Assembly (NCBI GenBank): GCA_027021615.1
Contig: JALUTY010000097.1
Location: forward strand, 32,821 to 96,820
Reading direction: 5' to 3'
From: a bacterium
Lineage (GTDB): Bacteria > Desulfobacterota > Deferrisomatia > Deferrisomatales > Deferrisomataceae
DNA length: 64,000 nucleotides
Positions 60,874 through 64,000 of this stretch are shown here, piece after piece; the first letter of the stretch is position 1, and each line of letters begins with the position of its first letter. The notes under the pieces are model-generated. The model was not told where the DNA came from. It worked only from the letters and a program-made list of their open reading frames with translations, and did not search any database. Both the position numbers and the translations under genes were made by a program.

Positions 60874-61374
60874 ATGAAACGGTGGTTCGTTGGTTGCGTC
60901 GTGATGATGGCATTGGGGGGGGCCGGGTGTGCCGGGCTTCCCGTGGGGAAGACGACCGAGCCGACCGCCGAGCCCCCCAAGGCCCAAGAGAGCCAGCCCC
61001 CTCCGGAGCCGGCGGCCCCGAAGCTTGGCCCCCAAGAGGAGAGGCGGCTGGTCAGCGATCTGCTCCGGGACGTGGACGAGTACTACCGCTTGCTCAAGGA
61101 GAAGAACGTGGAGCAGGCGGCCGGGTACGTGGACCCGGAGCGCCGCCAGGAGCACGTCGACAGCCTGTGGGAGTTCGTGGCCAAGTACGAGATCGTGAGC
61201 GCGGACGTGGCCAGCTACCAGCTGTTCGCCCAGCCTGATGGCGTGCTGGCCAAGGTCCGGGTGGTGCGCGTCCTGCTTCCCCGGCAGTCGGTGGTCCCGG
61301 AGCGCTCCGAGGTGTGGACGACCTGGCTCCGGGTGGGGGAGCGGTGGGTGCTGCAGCCGCAACATCAGAAATAA
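60874..61374 (+). CDS. Predicted lipoprotein upstream of mlaE, function unknown
   Basis: The 166-residue protein has a lipoprotein-like signal (MKRWFVGCVVMMALGGAGC, Cys19; the lipobox GAGC is slightly atypical). A Pro/Glu-rich linker (about 25-50) and a folded part with LVSDLLRDVDEYYRLLKEKN and VLAKVRVVRVLLPRQSVV follow. The folded part resembles an NTF2-like or similar alpha+beta domain (a strand-rich end with WTTWLRVGERWVLQP). It lies 35 bases before mlaE on the same strand behind its own promoter, so a role in Mla-type lipid transport is likely by position. A strong AGGAGG ribosome binding site supports ATG 60874. Confidence 0.75.
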   Translation: MKRWFVGCVVMMALGGAGCAGLPVGKTTEPTAEPPKAQESQPPPEPAAPKLGPQEERRLVSDLLRDVDEYYRLLKEKNVEQAAGYVDPERRQEHVDSLWEFVAKYEIVSADVASYQLFAQPDGVLAKVRVVRVLLPRQSVVPERSEVWTTWLRVGERWVLQPQHQK

Positions 61375-61409
61375 CCCGCTTCGCCCCGGCCCGCCCGGAC
61401 GGTTGAGCT

Positions 61410-62180
61410 ATGATCGCGTTTCTCGAGTGGTTCGGCCGGTTGGTGGTGGAGCGGATCGAGGAGGTGGGCCGAAACGCCCTGTTCCTGGCAGAGGCGGTGC
61501 GGGCCCTGGTGACCCCCCCGCTTCGGTGGCGCCAGACGTTTCGCCAGATGGAGTTCGTGGGGGTCCGGTCCGTGTCGGTGGTGGTGCTGACCGGCACGTT
61601 CACGGGGATGGTGCTGGCGCTCCAGGCCTACTACGGGTTCCGGAAGTTCGGGGCCGAGGGTCTGGTGGGCACCACGGTGGGGCTGTCCATGGCCCGGGAG
61701 CTGGGGCCGGTGCTCACCAGCCTCATGGTTACGGCCCGGGCCGGCTCGGCCATCGCGGCCGAGCTGGGCACCATGCGGGTGACCGAGCAGATCGACGCCC
61801 TGGAGGTGATGGCCGTGGACCCGGTCCGGTACCTGGTGGTGCCCCGGATCCTGGCCGGTCTGACCATGGTTCCGGTGCTGTGCGTGGTGAGCGACTTCGT
61901 GGGGGTGGTCGGCGGTTACTTCGTGGGGGTCAAGCTCCTGGGGATCAACTCGGGGATCTACGTGGCCAACACCGTGAAGTACGTCGAGCTGGCCGATGTG
62001 CTCAACGGCCTGGTGAAGGCGGCGTGCTTCGGGTTCATCCTGGCCGTGGTGGGCTGCTACAAGGGGTTCCACGCCAGGGGTGGGGCCCAGGGGGTGGGGA
62101 AGGCCACCACCGAGGCCGTGGTACTGGCCTCGGTGCTGATCTTGATCAGCGACTACTTCCTCACCGCCATCATGTTCTAA
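61410..62180 (+). CDS. mlaE: Mla ABC transporter permease MlaE
   Basis: The 256-residue protein is an MlaE/YrbE permease with about five or six membrane segments. Family motifs are FVGVRSVSVVVLTGTFTGMV, GTTVGLSMARELGPVLTSLM in outline, the ARAGSAIAAELGTMRVTEQI stretch, and EALDALEV-like IDALEVMAVDPVRYLVVPR. It forms the inner-membrane channel of the Mla phospholipid transport system that keeps outer-membrane lipid asymmetry. mlaF starts three bases after its stop. Confidence 0.95.
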   Translation: MIAFLEWFGRLVVERIEEVGRNALFLAEAVRALVTPPLRWRQTFRQMEFVGVRSVSVVVLTGTFTGMVLALQAYYGFRKFGAEGLVGTTVGLSMARELGPVLTSLMVTARAGSAIAAELGTMRVTEQIDALEVMAVDPVRYLVVPRILAGLTMVPVLCVVSDFVGVVGGYFVGVKLLGINSGIYVANTVKYVELADVLNGLVKAACFGFILAVVGCYKGFHARGGAQGVGKATTEAVVLASVLILISDYFLTAIMF

Positions 62181-62183
62181 CCA

Positions 62184-62942
62184 ATGGCCGATCCGATCAT
62201 CGTGTTCGAGGGGGTCCACAAGGCGTTCCGGGGCCAGAAGGTCCTGGACGGTCTCGATCTGGGTATTCCCCGGGGCCAAACCACCGTGATCATCGGCCGC
62301 AGCGGGGGGGGGAAGAGCGTCACCCTAAAGCACATGATCGGCCTCATGCGGCCGGATCGGGGCCGGATCCTGGTGGACGGGCAGGACATCACCCGGCTGG
62401 AGAAGGGGCCTTTGAACGAGGTTCGGCGGCGGTTCGGCATGCTGTTCCAGGAAGGGGCCCTGTTCGACTCCCTGACCGTGGGCGAGAACGTAGCGTTTCC
62501 CTTGGTGGAGCACACCCGGCTCGGTCGGGCGGAGATCGAACGGCGGGTGTCCGAGATGCTCGTCACGGTGGGGCTGCCGGGCACCGAGGCGAAGATGCCG
62601 GCCGAGCTGTCGGGGGGCATGCGCAAGCGGGTCGGGTTGGCCCGGGCCCTGATCCTTGAGCCGGAAATCGTGCTGTTCGACGAGCCCACCTCGGGGCTGG
62701 ACCCTATCATGGCGGACGCCATCGACCGCCTGATCCTTCGAACCCAACAGCAGTCCGGCCGGACCTATGTGGTGATCAGTCACGACATTCGGGCCACGTT
62801 CAAGATCGCCCACAAGATCGCCATGCTCTACGAGGGGCGGATCATCGCGGAGGGGACTCCCGAAGAGATCCGTAGCAACCCGAACCCCATCCTCGCGCAG
62901 TTCCTCCGGGGGACCGCCGAGGGCCCGATCCAGGTGCAGTGA
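62184..62942 (+). CDS. mlaF: Mla ABC transporter ATPase MlaF
   Basis: The 252-residue ABC ATPase has Walker A IIGRSGGGKSVTLKH, the Q-loop FGMLFQEGALFDS, signature PAELSGGMRKRVGLARAL, Walker B EIVLFDEPTSGLDPI and the switch His in VVISHDI. GGMRKRV is the MlaF-type signature. It drives lipid movement through MlaE. It is followed 25 bases later by the MCE-domain gene, completing the MlaEFD order. Confidence 0.96.
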   Translation: MADPIIVFEGVHKAFRGQKVLDGLDLGIPRGQTTVIIGRSGGGKSVTLKHMIGLMRPDRGRILVDGQDITRLEKGPLNEVRRRFGMLFQEGALFDSLTVGENVAFPLVEHTRLGRAEIERRVSEMLVTVGLPGTEAKMPAELSGGMRKRVGLARALILEPEIVLFDEPTSGLDPIMADAIDRLILRTQQQSGRTYVVISHDIRATFKIAHKIAMLYEGRIIAEGTPEEIRSNPNPILAQFLRGTAEGPIQVQ

Positions 62943-62967
62943 TGCCGAAGCCGAGCGGAGTACGGGC

Positions 62968-64000
62968 ATGAAGCGTATGAGCCCCGAGGCCAAGGTGGGC
63001 CTGCTGGTCCTGGCGGGTGTGATCCTCCTCACCTACATGGCCTTGCGGCTGGGCCGGCTGGGGTTTGGATCCGGGGGGGGGTACCGGGTGACCCTACGCC
63101 TCGAGAACGCCGTGGGCCTGGCCCGGGAGGGCGAGGTGCTGGTGGCCGGTATCCCGGTGGGGATCGTGGAGGACATCCGGCTGAAGGGCGGGCAGGCCGA
63201 GCTGGTGTTGCGGCTGCGGGACGACGTGAAGCTGCCGGTGGACACGGTGGGGAGCCTGCGGACCCATGGGGTCCTTGGCGAGAAGTACGTGGAGCTGGTG
63301 CCGGGCCGGGCGGACCGGTACCTGAAGGACGGGGACGAGGTGTCCCCCGGTGTGCCGCCGGGGGACTTGGACCGGCTGGTAACCAGCCTCAACTCGGTGA
63401 GCGACGACGTGAAACGGGTCACCGAGCGGCTGGCCAACGTGCTGGGCACGCCGGAGGGGGAGCAGAACCTGCGGGAGATGATCGAGGGCCTGCGGGACAC
63501 GGCCGTGGGCCTTCGGTCGGTGATCGAGGAGAACCGGGAGGACCTGCGGCAGACCCTGGCGAACCTGCGGGGGCTCACCGCCGATCTCAGGGAGCTGGTG
63601 GCCGCCAACCGGGAGGGGATCGACGAGACCGTGGCCAACACCCGCCGGCTCACCCGAACCCTGGCCGAGCGTACCCCGGCTATCGCCGACAACCTGGAGC
63701 GGCTCACGGGCCGGCTGGACGCGGTGGTGGCCGAAAACCGCGACGACTTGCGGGCGAGCCTGTCGAACCTGCGCCGGGCCACGGCCCGGCTGGACGAGAC
63801 CCTCGCCTCGATCCGGGGCCTGGCCGAGGCGGCCGGAAGCCCCGAGGGGACGCTGGGCCGGTTGATCCGCGATGACTCGTTGTACCGAGAGCTGGAGGGC
63901 ACGCTTGCGGACCTGCGCTCGGTGATGGGGCGGATCGAGCGGGGCGAGGGCACCCTGGGCAAGCTCATGACGGACGACACGGTGTACGGGGAGCCCACCG
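62968..64000 (+). CDS. mlaD: MCE-domain lipid-binding protein MlaD (3' end outside window)
   Basis: The gene starts at ATG 62968 and is open to the window edge, so 344 codons are seen. An N-terminal membrane anchor (about residues 8-32, VGLLVLAGVILLTYMAL) precedes the MCE domain (about 38-120; VTLRLENAVGLAREGEVLVA, VAGIPVGIVEDIRL, LGEKYVELVPG). After about residue 130 comes a long helical region of repeated ENREDLR/NLR units (VIEENREDLRQTLANLRGLT, AVVAENRDDLRASLSNLRRA), as in long MCE proteins that build a tube or needle. It presents lipids between MlaEF and periplasmic partners. Typical MlaD is about 180 residues, so this is the extended type. Confidence 0.93.
   Translation, partial: MKRMSPEAKVGLLVLAGVILLTYMALRLGRLGFGSGGGYRVTLRLENAVGLAREGEVLVAGIPVGIVEDIRLKGGQAELVLRLRDDVKLPVDTVGSLRTHGVLGEKYVELVPGRADRYLKDGDEVSPGVPPGDLDRLVTSLNSVSDDVKRVTERLANVLGTPEGEQNLREMIEGLRDTAVGLRSVIEENREDLRQTLANLRGLTADLRELVAANREGIDETVANTRRLTRTLAERTPAIADNLERLTGRLDAVVAENRDDLRASLSNLRRATARLDETLASIRGLAEAAGSPEGTLGRLIRDDSLYRELEGTLADLRSVMGRIERGEGTLGKLMTDDTVYGEPT

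Noticed and set aside
63033..63998. Minus-strand Ser/Arg-rich frame at the right edge
   Set aside because: The plus strand carries a clear MCE-domain gene (start 62968) through the same DNA, which is open to the window edge.

Overview
The window is very GC-rich (about 70% by eye) and densely coded. It comes from a Gram-negative, diderm bacterium: it carries a TamB/Omp85 pair, a long lipopolysaccharide (LPS) core locus with heptose genes, and an Mla lipid-transport operon. Two multihaem c-type cytochromes, an NrfD/FeS membrane oxidoreductase, DUF362 and DUF4416 genes, and the mix of other families point to the former Deltaproteobacteria (Desulfuromonadota/Desulfobacterota or a Deferrisoma-like anaerobe). 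The lineage is an inference from gene content, not from a marker gene.

Layout. 1-3487: end of tamB, coupled to an Omp85 protein with about seven POTRA domains. 3515-5543: a small lipoprotein, then a membrane-anchored XRE regulator divergent from a small multihaem cytochrome, with a perfect palindrome between them. 5638-6966: a histone-deacetylase-like amidohydrolase. 15657 down to 7222 (minus strand): a tightly overlapping operon yjbQ - phoH - class A PBP - pabB - pabC-like - DUF362 - hydantoinase A-like. 17453 down to 16123: cheD and an HDOD protein. 17621-18766: a cytidylate-kinase-like protein and a small exported protein. 18767-19757: a gene-free kilobase packed with palindromic repeats. 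19758-23080: lexA with a clear promoter/operator, a small membrane protein, and a binding-protein/histidine-kinase pair.

23248-45334 is a long plus-strand locus opening with dgt and an LpxL-type acyltransferase, then gmhB, a chain of glycosyltransferases (families 9, 4 and 2), an ICMT-like membrane methyltransferase, a Trm112-like protein, a low-GC pyruvyltransferase-like gene, a methyltransferase, a polysaccharide deacetylase, hldE1 (rfaE1), a degenerate WaaP-like kinase, DUF4416 and yicC. Most junctions are 4-base NTGA start/stop overlaps, so the products are probably made in concert to build the heptose-containing LPS core.

45454-54076: dnaE, a hypothetical gene, a cysteine desulfurase, mnmA, mtaB and rnc, a DNA-replication and RNA-modification/processing block. 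54163-57683: a geranylgeranyl-reductase-like flavoprotein (minus strand) and typA. 57911-60712: a three-gene quinone-linked electron-transfer complex (tetrahaem cytochrome, Tat-exported ferredoxin-like subunit, NrfD) bounded by a near-consensus promoter and a good terminator. 60874-64000: a lipoprotein, mlaE, mlaF and the start of mlaD, cut by the window edge.

The most unusual feature is the intergenic DNA: at least three families of 150-210 bp inverted-repeat elements plus 8-bp tandem arrays fill nearly every larger gap, and some overlap start regions of housekeeping genes. No tRNA, rRNA, CRISPR array, transposase or prophage gene was seen.
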